From: Fragum whitleyi
Taxonomy: Eukaryota; Mollusca; Bivalvia; Cardiida; Cardiidae
DNA: 64,000 bases
NCBI GenBank assembly: GCA_948146395.1
Contig: OX411545.1
Span: forward strand, 23,763,526-23,827,525
Direction of reading: 5' to 3'
Shown here piece by piece: positions 43,058 through 53,544 of this stretch. Positions within the stretch are counted from its first letter, which is position 1. Each line of letters opens with the position of its first letter. Made by a program: the position numbers and the translations under genes. Under the pieces are notes generated by a model that was given only the letters and a program-made list of their open reading frames with translations, searched no databases and was not told the DNA's origin.

Positions 43058-43611
43058 AGTAAAGAAAGCTTAAAAATTGACACAGCTGGCAATCTATCAT
43101 AATCTAATGCAAATGTTCTATCAACTAGCACGCTCTATGGCAATGGCAAAATATCTACAAAATAGCACCCAGTCTACAAACAAATAATCTCTTTTAATCC
43201 CCCATCTAATGCTGAGAATAAGGTCCTTTTTTGGAACAGCATTAGAATCAAAGGACTGAAGACAATGAAGTTGTTGATACCAAAATTGGATAGACATGGT
43301 AAAATATTAGTCCAACTTCTTAAGCTGTTTTATAAACTGGCTAATTAGCTAACCAAAGAGTCAGACATTCTACCATGTTTTCAAAAATGCTTTTGAAAAT
43401 AACAAAACAGCTGATGCATTTATTATTTTGCATGATTCCTTAACTTTAAATGTTGTTCTTACCTAAATAAAATCATAAGAAACAATGATTTTACATGAGA
43501 TTTTAAGCTCCTAAATCATGCAAGAAATGTTTCAAAATCCCTGTATTCAGGATAACAAATGCTTGCATGCTTCTTCTTCAAACAAATTACATCAGGAACC
43601 CTTTAATTAAG

Positions 43612-43757
43612 AGATGAAGAGAGTTTTTGTTGATTTCATGGAGGTATGACACTAAAAACCTACTCACACTGTATAAATACGCGAAGCAAATTCATACATG
43701 AGTGTAATAAGGTTTTTAGTTTCATTCCTCCATGAAATCAACAAAAAATCTCTTCTT
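43612..43757. repeat. ~150 bp foldback element, copy 2
   Basis: Same arms as 25420-25570 ('TTGTTGATTTCATGGAGGTA', 'TCCTCCATGAAATCAACAAA') with the internal 'cgcgaagcaaattcatac'. Arms of each copy remain well paired. Confidence 0.75.
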
Positions 43758-43911
43758 ATCTTATAATTAAGTTTCTTGAAGTAAAAGCAAAAAGATTTAT
43801 CAACAACAGATGAATTTATGATAGGACTACTTTGTGCGGAAGCTTACAAAAAAGATGTGTACTCAAAACTATTTTCAATGAAGAATTAAACCATTTTTTT
43901 CAGCCGATCAG

Positions 43912-44197
43912 AGAGCCGCCGTCATAGCGCAGTTGGTAGCGCGTCGGACTGTCAAACTAGAGGTCACGGGTTCGATCCCCGACGGCGGCACTCATTCTTT
44001 CCGACTATTTGTCTCTCACGAATGGGTCGATAATCGTAGACTTATGTGAGATAGCAGCTGGAGGCTAGGAAAGGATGTAATGGTAGTACTGGCGTGAGAA
44101 ATACCAGGAATCCATTGTTAGGTGCTCCAGCCGCCGCGATATAACTGAAATAATGTTGAAAGCGGCGTAAAACCCCATTCAATCAATCAATCAATCA
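43912..44197 (+). mobile_element. Near-intact tRNA-headed SINE
   Basis: The head has a perfect 7 bp acceptor-like stem (GCCGCCG/CGGCGGC), D arm 'GCGCAGTTGGTAGCGC' and B box 'GGTTCGATCC'. The anticodon stem has mismatches around 'CTGTCAA', so I call it SINE and not a tRNA gene. The body 'gatagcagctggaggctagg', 'taccaggaatccattgttag', 'agcggcgtaaaaccccattc' and (AATC)n tail are shared with 18363-18645 and 52683-52911. Confidence 0.85.
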
Positions 44198-44434
44198 GCC
44201 GATCAGAATGCAGGAAAATTGGTGGAAACCAAATATAAAGCAATTTGAAGTACTATTTCTGTGGTACTTAATAAGGCTGTTTGTTATCCTCAATACAGGC
44301 TTGGTTACATGTAAAGATTGCTGGTGTATAAATGTATTCGAGATTACAATCATCTTAGGAAAGCCAGTATCTAGCCAAATAGCCTAGTGCTGTTAGGAAT
44401 GGGAATATGAAATCATATTTCATAAAACTAATTG

Positions 44435-44505
44435 ATGGCCCAGCGCAAAACAGTTGTAACTGCCTATATGTTTATAGGCAGTTACAACTGTTTTGCACTG
44501 AGCAT
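44435..44505. repeat. P1 palindrome, nearly perfect
   Basis: 'ATGGCCCAGCGCAAAACAGT' to 'TGCCTATA', loop, 'TATAGGCAGTTACAACTGTT' to 'TTGCACTGAGCAT'. One arm carries GCGCA and CCCAG changes. Confidence 0.85.
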
Positions 44506-44659
44506 TCGAAATGGAAGTACCAGAACTAGTACATAATGTCATCACAGTACATGTATTTATTATCAATTCTTTCCATCATTTTCCAATTGTAAATTAACAG
44601 GGAGGCTTTGCTTTCAAAATACAACTAGACGGTCACAAAGAGGACTAATAACTGTAAAC

Positions 44660-45155
44660 AATTATTGTTATCAAGGCCCCTATTCCTGTGATATTTTTTT
44701 AATCCATTTTCAAAAAGGGTTTATCCTTGAAATGAGAAAAACATTCTAACCAAGTTTCATGAAGATTGGGCCATATTTGTGGCCTCTAGAGTATTAACAA
44801 GAAAGTTGTCATTAAGGCCCATTTTCCCACATCCCATGACCTGACAAATATTCTGACCAAGTTTCATGAAAATTGGACCATAATTGTGCGCTCTAGAGTG
44901 TTAACAAGAAAATTGTCATTAAGGCCCCTTTTCCTGTGATATGGCATGGATCCTTCCCAATTTAAATGGGGTTCATCCTTGTGACCTGGCCAACATTCTG
45001 ACCAAGTTTCATAAAGATTGAGCCATTTTGTGGCCTCTAGAGTGTAAACACTTGAATTGTTGACGTCTGACAATGCATGACAGATGATGGACAATGGCCA
45101 TTCAATGATCACAAAAGCTCACCTTGATTATGTTGTGCTCAGGTGAGTTAAAAAG
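44660..45155 (+). repeat. Composite repeat of ~110-140 bp units, ending 'GTGCTCAGGTGAG'
   Basis: Three units begin 'aaggccc(c)' near 44673, 44814 and 44921, each with 'aagtttcatgaa(g/a)attg' and 'gtggcctctagagt'. The end 'gatcacaaaagctcacc...gtgctcaggtgagttaaaaa' matches 35025-35070. Confidence 0.65.
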
Positions 45156-45255
45156 CGTCACAATAAATTAACATTTTACCAAACAATGTAAGAAAATAAG
45201 AAGGTTGCTCAAAAGTAAGTAGATATATTGGTCAGACATGTAATCAGTAAGCAAA

Positions 45256-45485
45256 TTAACCCTTTACTGTTTTACAAAATTTTGGTACTGCCAAATTCAA
45301 AAGTTTTGCAGACGAAAATTTAAAGTAGAATTAATTTGAAAATTAAACCATTCTGTAGGGCAGAAAATGGTGCGGAAAAAGACGAAAATTGCTTGTCAGA
45401 AGCAATTTCTTCTTTTTTCACAATGTTTTCTCAATCATAAAATCACAGGCACGTAAAAAGCAGTGATTAAACAGCAATGGGTTAA
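45256..45485. mobile_element. TTAA-bounded MITE, copy C
   Basis: Starts TTAACCCTTTACTGTTTTAC and ends AACAGCAATGGGTTAA. 230 bp, same orientation as copy A. The hairpin centre reads 'GAAAATTGCTTGTCAGAAGC'. Confidence 0.85.
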
Positions 45486-46275
45486 AGAACCACTATCAGA
45501 ATCAATTTGTCAAGTTTCAAGTTGCTCCAGTTCATACTTTCTGCGAAAATTGTGACAAATATATTGCTCACGGAGAGAAGGACAGACAGAGGGAAAACTA
45601 GTATATCCCCCTCTTCTTCAAAGTGGGGTTATAATTATTGATAGTCATGAATACATGTATGTTGTTTGTAAGTCTGAAGTTTCGGTGTTCAATTGGAAAA
45701 TGATGCAAAGAACTTCTTAAAATCCATTTACATTCAATAAGATATTCTAAGGGTATAGAAAAGCTATAGTTAAAGGTCCAGCCATTAAAAGTAAAATAGA
45801 TCACATCAATGTATCTAAGGTAATTCGATCCTACTAAAATAATATGAAATACTTGGATGGTCCATCTTTATTCAATATGTTATTTTGTTTGATAATTTTC
45901 GACCATTACAGGAAGGATTTGTGGTTAAAAAATAATGTTATTGGTTGACCAAAAATTGTAGTAAGCAGTGTTTATTTTAGGCAGGGGGATTGCTCCATTT
46001 TTTTCAAAGATCCCCCATATTTTCTAGATTTATGGGGGAAAAATATGAACAAAGAGTATGGAAAACAAGATATTTCTTAATTTCTTCAATTTTGTGCATA
46101 AGTCCCCCACAGTTAAGAAATCCTAGAATAAACACTGATAAGTAGCTACATCTTGATTGCCAAAAGACAATACTATACTTAAAGTCATGCATATTTATCG
46201 TTGTTGATGTGGTTTAACAGAATCTAAGCTTGTTCCGTTATTGGATGGTCCGTAGCATTGTACATGATTTATAAA

Positions 46276-46572
46276 GTTAACCCTTATTGTGCTGAAACTG
46301 GAATATTCCTGCTTTAGCAGGTGGTAAAGATAAAGATCAGCCTGCACATTAAGTGCAGTCTGATCTTTGTCTACACCACCTGATCTTCCTTATTAAACCA
46401 GTGCAGTCTGATCTTTTTCTATACCACCTGATTTTTCTTATCAAAACAGAAGAGTTTAGATGATTATATGCTAAAAATAAAATATGACGCATAATCATTG
46501 TATACAGCACTTTCAACTTTTTGATTTAAATGCAATTTTGCCGAGGTTTTTATTCAGCATGACAAGGGTCAA
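46276..46572. mobile_element. CCCTTGTCATGC-type MITE, longer relative
   Basis: Left 'TTAACCCTTATTGTGCTGAA', right 'ATTCAGCATGACAAGGGTCA'. The internal 'gcagtctgatcttt' hairpin block is duplicated at 46355-46420. Confidence 0.65.
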
Positions 46573-46846
46573 GTTGTACCGGAGATGTTTTTTAATGGCT
46601 GAACTCTACATAGGGTAAAAAATATTAGGCAATCTTGACTTACACCGCTGGATTATTTCTAGGTAAAACACAAGTGTTCAATTGTTAGTAAGCATAAAAC
46701 TTTATGTAGCAAAACCAAATAAAACAAAAATATCTCCTGACTTTACTATAAAGCTTTGGTCAAATGAGCTCTTCATATATAGTAAAAAGTACAAATTGGC
46801 TCTCTTTTTCTATTGAACAATAGTAGTGTTCAGTGCAAGTATACAA

Positions 46847-47011
46847 TTAAGGTAGTAGACCTAAAATAGTTCCGCAACGTCTCAGAATCATTAACTTTTA
46901 ACAGCGTTAACCGAGGTTTCCTAATGGTTTTCATTAGGAAACCTCGGATAACATTCTGAAAGATCATGTGGTCTGTAATGTTGTTAAGCTATTATGGGTC
47001 CACTACCTTAA
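46847..47011. mobile_element. 165 bp MITE with 'TTAAGGTAGT' termini
   Basis: Left TTAAGGTAGTAGACC, right GGTCCACTACCTTAA: 15 bp inverted repeats. The centre is a strong hairpin 'CCGAGGTTTCCTAATGG/CCATTAGGAAACCTCGG'-like near 46930. It appears to sit inside a P1 palindrome: 'gttcagtgcaagtatac' lies on its left and 'gtatagacacta...cagtcttg' on its right. Confidence 0.7.
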
Positions 47012-47552
47012 TGTATAGACACTAAATACAGTCTTGAAATGAACTTTCGAAAACTTAAGACAACAAAGACCCTGAACAGATATTTAATACACAGACAGAT
47101 CTTAAATATCAATTTTTTTTCCTAGTAAGCTTCTCTGTAGCAAGCAGCAAGATACAACTATCAACCATTGTCATATAAGACAATAAAGGATAAATCATTC
47201 CTAGCTTATAGCTTCAGGCCAAAACAATGAAAACTTTTTCATTGACATTTTGACAGCATTGACAAACACAAAACACCAGTTTACACAGATACAACTATCC
47301 TGTCAATTTTGATGACAGTTACCCTGTGTTATATTTTGGAATCAAAATATCACTGTGGTAAAACAAGAGGCCCAAGAGGGCCTGTAATGTTGAAAAGCTT
47401 AATGGTATTGCCCCAGACCACAATGCAGGTCCTACAGGCCTGTAGTTAATGGCTGTGTTATTTCCAATCTGTCGGTTTTTGAAAAATAGTTGCCTTTTCA
47501 ATACTAAAACTCATACTGTTCTATTACAATTAACCCCCTAAATTTGAAAGAA

Positions 47553-48213
47553 CAAGATGTGTTTGTGAAACACGAATGCCCCCGTAACGGCATTTTTTTT
47601 CAAAGTTTGACCTTGACAGATGACCTTGACCTTGTCACATGACCTTGACTTTGGTACCAGTGGATGCGGATCATTGAGATCTATCATCATGCCAAATATT
47701 AGCTTTGTATCTTGAATAGGCTTGAAGATATTGGCAAGGTTAAGTTTTCGGGTTAAGTTTTCGGACGTTTGACCTTGACAGATGACCTTGACCTTGTCAC
47801 ATGACCTTGACTTTGGTACCAGCGGATGCGGATCATTGAGATCTATCATCATGCCAAATATTAGCTTTGTATCTTGAATAGGCTTGAAGATATTGGCAAG
47901 GTTAAGTTTTCGGGTTAAGTTTTCGGACGTTTGACCTTGACAGATGACCTTGACCTTGTCACATGACCTTGACTTTGGTACCAGCGGATGCCGATCATTG
48001 AGATCTATCATCATGCCAAATATTAGCTTTGTATCTTGAATAGGCTTGAAGATATTGGCAAGGTTAAGTTTTCGGACAGACAGACGGACGGACGGACAGA
48101 CGGACGGACGGACAGACGGACGGACAGACAGATGGACGGACAGACAGACAGACAGACAGACGGACATGAGTAAAACAATATGCCCCCGATCTATCGATGC
48201 GGGGGCATAAAAA
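47553..48213 (+). mobile_element. 'ATGCCCC' element with three exact 162 bp cores
   Basis: It starts 'aagatgtgtttgtgaaacac', with cores starting at 47606, 47768 and 47930 (period exactly 162 bp, nearly identical), then a (GGAC/AGAC)n tract at 48074-48164, and ends 'caatatgcccccgatctatc', 'gatgcgggggcata'. The two ends 'ATGCCCCCG' and 'CGGGGGCAT' form a short terminal inversion. The 209-codon minus-strand frame is only the in-frame translation of the 162 bp unit. Confidence 0.8.
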
Positions 48214-48260
48214 TATAGTTTTCATGCAGGACCTGTAATCATCAGGGAGGACCTGTAAGA

Positions 48261-48490
48261 TTAACCCTTTGATGTTTAATCCCTGCTTTTTACGTGCCTG
48301 TGATTTTATGATTGAGAAAACATTGTGAAAAAAGAAGAAATTTCTTCTGACAAGTAATTTCTTCTTTTTCCACAATTTTTTTCTACCCTACTGAATGGTT
48401 ATTTTTCAAACTGAATCCACTTTAAATTTTCGTCTGCAAAACCTTTGAGTTTGGACAGGTCCAAAATTTTGCAAAACAGATAAGTCTTAA
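48261..48490. mobile_element. TTAA-bounded MITE, copy D (inverted to copy A)
   Basis: Starts TTAACCCTTTGATGTTTAAT and ends 'AAAACAGATAAGTCTTAA' with a degraded right tip. 230 bp. The centre 'GAAGAAATTTCTTCTGACAA' is the usual hairpin. Confidence 0.8.
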
Positions 48491-49007
48491 GGGCAATCAG
48501 GCCCTTCTTTCTTGTGGTAAAAAGTAGAAAGTGTTGAACCCTGCCAAAGGCACACATGAGCTTGCATTCACACACAAACACTAGTTCACCGCATTATCTG
48601 TCATAATGACAACCTTATCATAACGCATTAAACAAGACTTGATAAAAGAGCCAAATATTATCATGATTACTTCTCATTTATAAAAAATCTAGATCTAAGG
48701 GACAAAACTTAACCAAAAGAGAAGTTATCTCCCTTCATGGTACTTAATTTTTTTTAATGTATTTGACCTGTCACACACAAAAAAGACCATCTGGCTAGAG
48801 CCTCCAAGTGTTGACCCTTGTCAGACTGCGTTTGCAAGAGAAGATACTTTCTGTTCTAAGCAGATTTTTAAAATCTATAATCATATTTAACCTTTCATGT
48901 CTTAGTTTTGAAATGTAACCTGTAGTTGATCTCTACTATATCCAACATTTTTTTCAAATCTTGTTCTAAAACGTACCTGTAGGTCCCTTTTGCGTGACAG
49001 ATTAAAT

Positions 49008-49092
49008 ATATTGAGAGTTCAACACAAGACTGTACTAAGTGTCTATACAAGGTAAAGACACTTAGTACAGTCTTGCACTGAACCCTCAATAT
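49008..49092. repeat. P1 palindrome, 'ACTGTACTAAGTGTC' variant
   Basis: 'ATATTGAGAGTTCAACACAA', 'GACTGTACTAAGTGTC' then loop, 'GACACTTAGTACAGTC' and 'TTGCACTGAACCCTCAATAT'. The inner 16 nt are perfectly complementary although they differ from the TTGTAACTGCC variant of other copies. Confidence 0.85.
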
Positions 49093-49868
49093 GTTTCTGT
49101 ACCAAATATTATTTAAATATCTTTTCAGCTTTCTAACTTATCTACCCTGTTTTCAGTTTCTGTAAAAATGGATTAGTGTTTGGTCATATATCCTCAAAAA
49201 CAAATTAAAGAAACCTAAGTACAACATATATCCATACTCGTTTTTAAAAAAATAACTTTTCTACGAAAATAAAGACCAAAGGAAAGAATAAAGCCTATTC
49301 TCAAAAAGCGTCTTATTTTTCAACCAAATGCCAGTCCAAACTCCAGTGTTAAAAGACTTACTTATTCTTTGAGAATCTATTAGTAAAAGCATAAGTGGTT
49401 CAAGCAGTTAGACATTTGAGGAATCAATTTTTAACCCTCATCATGCTAAATTTTATCTTTATCCATATTTCAAGGAGTTAGATCAAAATTATTAGAAGAA
49501 TTTAGCAATACAGGCATTTAGATTAGTTTTGCAATAAGCCCTCAAATTGATTTGGGTTCTTGGTATATATATTTTTTTGTTTTGTTTTGTTTTGTAAAAG
49601 TTTTCCTCAACAAAAAAGTTAGAGGCATTTTATTTACATAAAGACATATTTGCCTATTCAGGAATTTAACATGACGAGGGTTGAATACATTTGAAAGTAA
49701 ACAATATCAAAATCTCATGTGGTTAACATCTGAATGGGAAAAATTGTAAGACAAATTGATTTATGAATAACAATGATTGTCAATTCGTGCTTAATGTCTA
49801 ACGCTTGCCTTTCATTTTCTTAATCAAACCATGAACCTGTGAATGAATGCAATTAGAAAATGCCCCAA

Positions 49869-49944
49869 TGGAGGGGTCAGCACAACGCAATTGTAAGTGC
49901 CTATAATTATATAGGCACATGCAAGTGTTGCACTGGCCCATCCA
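49869..49944. repeat. P1 palindrome, 'TTGTAAGTGCC' variant
   Basis: 'TGGAGGGGTCAGCACAACGC', 'AATTGTAAGTGCCTATA', then 'TATAGGCACATGCAAGTGTT' and 'GCACTGGCCCATCCA'. Moderately decayed arms. Confidence 0.75.
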
Positions 49945-50329
49945 TTTTACTATTTTTTTTGTCCATTATCAAGATATTGTCATTAAAATAAAACTTCAAA
50001 CAACAAATGTTATTTTTTTACCTCCAAATTGAAATTTGTATATTTCTTAATTATCTTAATAACTTATAAAATTTGATTGTGAATAGCAAGATAAACAGGA
50101 AAGAAGAGAATGCAGACTAAGACAGGACCCCACGCCTGTGCAAGCTGGTCACTGTCCTTGCTCCCTGAAATCATTATTTCACCGTCTATTGTACCAAAAA
50201 TACATTCATTTGCTCTGAAAACTCTTTTGAATTTGGATATTTTTTTACAAATTTTCCTGTCTTATAAAAACTATATCCATTTCAACACAATGTCATATTT
50301 TCTTTTGACCTTCAAGAAAAAAAGGTTGA

Positions 50330-50395
50330 AAAGAATTTGTGGAATAATGAAGAAATTGCTCACGATGAGCGATTTCTTCATTTTTTACAATATTT
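50330..50395. repeat. Hairpin of the GAAGAAATTGCTCA type
   Basis: 'AATGAAGAAATTGCTCACGA' faces 'TGAGCGATTTCTTCATT'. A relative of 26375-26425. Confidence 0.6.
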
Positions 50396-50554
50396 TCAAC
50401 CAGCAACTTAAAACAAACTCAAAATGTTGTCTGAAATTTCTTTCCACTTCAACTGACCTAAAATTTTGTTATGTGGTAACAGGTCTGAAAAAACAAATGA
50501 AAAGAAGTACAGACAAGAGGGGGTAAAGCTAGAAAAAATCTATATTTCTCAATG

Positions 50555-50629
50555 AAACCCTATGTTGTTGGTACTCAATTGAATTGTCTTGACAAGAAGA
50601 TTTCAATGAGTACCAATAACATAGAGTTT
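50555..50629. repeat. P2 palindrome, copy 2
   Basis: 'AAACCCTATGTTGTTGGTAC', 'TCAATTGAATTGTCTTG' facing 'CAAGAAGATTTCAATGAGTA', 'CCAATAACATAGAGTTT'. Confidence 0.75.
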
Positions 50630-50714
50630 GTGCAATTATCATTAAATTATTTTGATCTAAAATTCAGAATACCCTCTCTATCTGTAGCCCTGTAGTAACA
50701 ATATGATTACTTAC

Positions 50715-50875
50715 TGTCCCTTGAGGATGTTAACACAGAGAACAAAGGAGAAAAGCAGTTTGTCCTTTTCAAACAATGATCGACACACATTTCTGTAAAT
50801 ACTGTTGGTAAAGTGATCATTCAGGTTGAAAATTCTCTCTTCTAGCTCATTAGACTGGGTACTGTTGATGATTGA
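50715..50875 (-). CDS. DNAH3-like: Dynein heavy chain exon, AAA6
   Basis: Reads [20 protein letters not shown], '[20 protein letters not shown]' and '[13 protein letters not shown](Q)'. 161 nt, phase 0 in and phase 2 out. '[10 protein letters not shown]' is highly conserved. Confidence 0.96.
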
Positions 50876-51388
50876 CTGAAGAAAGAAATAATTATATCTT
50901 TCATGCTAGTGTATTATGATCTTTTTCGTTATCTAGGGGAAAATTCTATTTTTCCTATTGATGACAATAGAGCATTCTACAAATACCATCTGAAAACTCT
51001 CAAGGAGAAAGGGACATAACTGAAGATACTATAATAGAAATTCAAAGATAATAACTTCCCTTGACAAGTGAGGATCAATGGAAGAGGTCACAAATCCTAT
51101 TTGTCAAGAAATATTATTTAGAGTAAAATATCTTTTGAATATGATATTTTTTTGTTTGTATCAAACAATTTCTTATCAAAAGAGTATCTGGTCTTACTAT
51201 GTTTTTATTGCCTAATATGTATACTTAACACTCTTCTATACCATACAGGTTTCTTTGCTCTCCCTTTTAGCTTTGATTTGAGACCCTTATCTCTTTTATG
51301 TGAAAAGTTGGACAAAATTGAAAAAAGTTTTGGACAATTCTACATTTTTCCTATAAGTTTATGGACAGACAAACTCTAAAAGTTCCCT

Positions 51389-51490
51389 TGATACAAGTAA
51401 ATAAACCAAATGAATATTGTTATATTGACTCAATATTGGCCAGGTCTGATGAAAAGAATGGAGAAGAGAAACAGCTACATGCTTATAACC
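51389..51490 (-). pseudogene. Old partial copy of the 52302-52544 dynein exon
   Basis: 'gatacaagtaaataaaccaa' and 'ctcaatattggccaggtctg' align with the exon from its donor side inward for ~100 bp, with several small gaps. No splice site or open frame survives. Confidence 0.65.
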
Positions 51491-51696
51491 ATTAGTTAAG
51501 GGAAATTTCAACCAGTTAAGCTAAACTTTTTCCAACAATTATCAAAATAGAAAGAAGGCAGAGTAGGCTAAGATCAGACTGCACAAATGTGCAGGCTGAT
51601 CTCAGTCTACACTGTCAACCAAAGCTTTATGTAAAGCAGAAAATAGCAATGAACAACGCAAGTTTGTTTAAGAGTTCATTCACTCCAAAGTAGATG

Positions 51697-51835
51697 AATT
51701 CAAAAACATCTCCTATCTGTAGGTACAAGTTGATAAACCAAGTCAGTGAATACTGGTACATTGGTTCAATATTGGCCAGGTCTGTTATACAGAAGAATAA
51801 ATGGACAAGCGTACAGTGTACAGCCAAAATCTTAG
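51697..51835 (-). pseudogene. Younger partial copy of the 52302-52544 dynein exon
   Basis: It still encodes 'DLANIEPMYQYSLTWFINLY LQ' on the minus strand and includes ~20 bp of the flanking intron. The donor GT of the true exon (CAG|GTAAGA) is CAG|ATAGGA here, and the first half of the exon with its acceptor is missing, so it cannot act as a normal exon. Confidence 0.8.
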
Positions 51836-51998
51836 GACATATCAAACAGCCTGGCTCAGGTGTTTCAAACGATAATTTTAGAATAGAATGAAGGCAGTGC
51901 AGGCTGATCTTAGTGCACACTGGCTACTCTAGCTTCATGAACATCAACAAAATGTTTTGAACAACATGAGAATGGCTTATAATTAAATTCACTCAAAA

Positions 51999-52282
51999 AT
52001 AAGAGATGTTTGTAAAACATTTATGCCCCTCCATAAAAGCAGGTCAATAGCCTATTCTTTGTCAAACAAAGGGAAATAACTCACAAAATATGATGAGTAG
52101 AGTTATGGGTCTTGTGCACTGCACTTCTCTTCAATGAGATCTAACCATGATTCTAGCTTGCATACTTAATGTGATATGCTCCAGACAAAAAATGGTTGAC
52201 GGACGGACAGACATACCGAGCAAAAGACCAACCTACAAGTGCAAAGCAAAATACCCTTTCTTCTTCGAAGAGGGGCATAATA
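51999..52282 (+). mobile_element. Short 'ATGCCCC/GGGGCATAA' element without cores
   Basis: Starts 'aagagatgtttgtaaaacat', 'ttatgcccctcc' and ends 'ttcttcgaagaggggcataa'. 'acggacggacagacatacc' lies before the end. It stops ~20 bp from the dynein donor at 52301. Similar ends, incomplete, are seen near 45540-45640 and 56030-56262. Confidence 0.6.
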
Positions 52283-52301
52283 ATTTCAAAATATCTCTTA
52301 C

Positions 52302-52544
52302 CTGCAGATACAAGTTGATAAACCAAGTCAGTGAATACTGGTACATGGGCTCAATATTGGCCAGGTCTGATATACAGAAGAACAGAATGGACGAGTGAAC
52401 AGCCACTGGTTTATAACCGTTTCTCGTCTCATCTATCATCTTTTCTGTCGCTTCTGCAATCTCTTGTTTAGCAGCAATCTCCTGGGCCAAGGCTTTGGAG
52501 GAGGATAGGACCTTAATGGCTGTCTCATCTTCTAGAATGTTACC
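52302..52544 (-). CDS. DNAH3-like: Dynein heavy chain exon, AAA5 buttress to AAA6
   Basis: 81 codons: GNILEDETAIKVLSSSKALA (end of the AAA5 buttress coil), 'EATEKMIDETRNGYKPVAVH', then 'SILFFCISDLANIEPMYQYS' and 'LTWFINLYLQ' (start of AAA6). In-phase at both ends. Two degenerate copies of its 3' part lie in the following intron. Confidence 0.97.
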
Positions 52545-52682
52545 CTGAAGAAAAGAAGAAATGGAACTGTGATTTGGCAAATGGTACTCAGATTTGTATG
52601 CAATGAGGTCTTCAACTCTTGAATTTGATTGAGTAATTTCTACCACTACCTCAATTTATGACAGATATTTCTGGGGTTAAGG

Positions 52683-52911
52683 ATTGATTGATTGAATGGA
52701 GTTTTACGCCGCTTTCAACATTATTTCAATTATATTGCGGCGGCTGGAGCACCTAACAATGGATTCCCGGTATTTCTATCAGTCACATTCTTTCCTAGCC
52801 TCCAGCTGCTATCTCACGTAGGTCTACGATTATGAACCCATTGGTGAGAGACAAATAATTGGAAAGAATGAGTGCCGCCATCGGGGATTGAACCCGGGAC
52901 CCTGGGGTTAA
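52683..52911 (-). mobile_element. tRNA-headed SINE in dynein intron
   Basis: Minus-strand copy of the 43912 SINE: (AATC)n tail at 52683-52695, 'ggagttttacgccgctttca', 'cctagcctccagctgctatc', and B box 'GGGTTCAATCC' at the head. The A-box end is truncated near 52911, where a decayed P1 palindrome begins (to 52976). Confidence 0.8.
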
Positions 52912-53358
52912 GGAAAAACTATTATTAGTGCCTATATTTGCCTAAAGACACTTACTATGCTTTTGTACTAACCCCTCAAATTTTCTAACATAAGAAAAGG
53001 TTTTTCCGTGGACTATCCAATGGTTTGGAATTTTAATGTCTGATTCAAGCTTTTTTTTGTCATTGAGCAACACTCTGAGAAAATGTTGATCTTAACGGAT
53101 TCATAACATTAGCACTTAAATTGAAATTGTAATAATTTCTTATTCATTAAAAATAATTTCATAATTTTAGTCTTTCCCAAACTTCCGTGCTAGAATAATC
53201 ATAGATATAAGGTGTTGATATTAAAAGAACTAAGATTACTTTTTCCGACTTGAAATGTTAGTTGCACAAATTCCATGTAATCATGGAATTTGTGAACTAA
53301 ATTTTCAATTCAGACAATTGGAATTCTTTGGTATAAAATGAATAAAAAGTCTAGATAC

Positions 53359-53544
53359 CTGTGATGAAGACAGAACTTCAAGAATCTTGTCTTCAATTTC
53401 CTTCAGTTGTTTCTGATTGGCAGCACTTTCCAGAATCAATTCATTCTTCTTCTCTTCCAACTCTGGCTTCTCTTTAGCAGCCACAATACCCAACAGTTGG
53501 TCCTCTAAACCTTGTGGGGTGATCATAAAGTTCACAAGACACAC
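53359..53544 (-). CDS. DNAH3-like: Dynein heavy chain exon, AAA5 buttress
   Basis: 62 codons: VCLVNFMITPQGLEDQLLGI, 'VAAKEKPELEEKKNELILES' and 'AANQKQLKEIEDKILEVLSS SQ'. In-phase. Charged heptad-like sequence forms the buttress that braces the stalk. Confidence 0.96.

Larger units (their letters stand above)
42434..50714 (-). other. Longest dynein intron, 8.3 kb, packed with repeats
   Basis: From left to right it holds a foldback MITE (42812-43057), a foldback (43612-43757), a SINE (43912-44197), a P1 palindrome (44435-44505), a composite repeat (44660-45155), MITE copy C, a CCCTTGTCATGC-type MITE (~46276-46572), a 165 bp MITE (46847-47011), the 162 bp-core element (47553-48213), MITE copy D, further P1 and P2 palindromes. 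No hidden exon was found: the flanking exons join in phase. Confidence 0.8.

Noticed and set aside
43912..43987. A functional tRNA gene
   Set aside because: Acceptor and D arms fold well, but the anticodon stem has mismatches and the sequence continues into the SINE body found at two or more other sites.
47538..48167. Minus-strand 209-codon open frame with internal protein repeats
   Set aside because: It is the translation of the 162 bp DNA repeat, whose length is a multiple of three, plus the GGAC tract. Single-core relatives do not preserve the frame.
51627..51920. Additional dynein exon
   Set aside because: Only the middle part resembles the 52302-52544 exon; acceptor and donor are absent and the frame outside is random.
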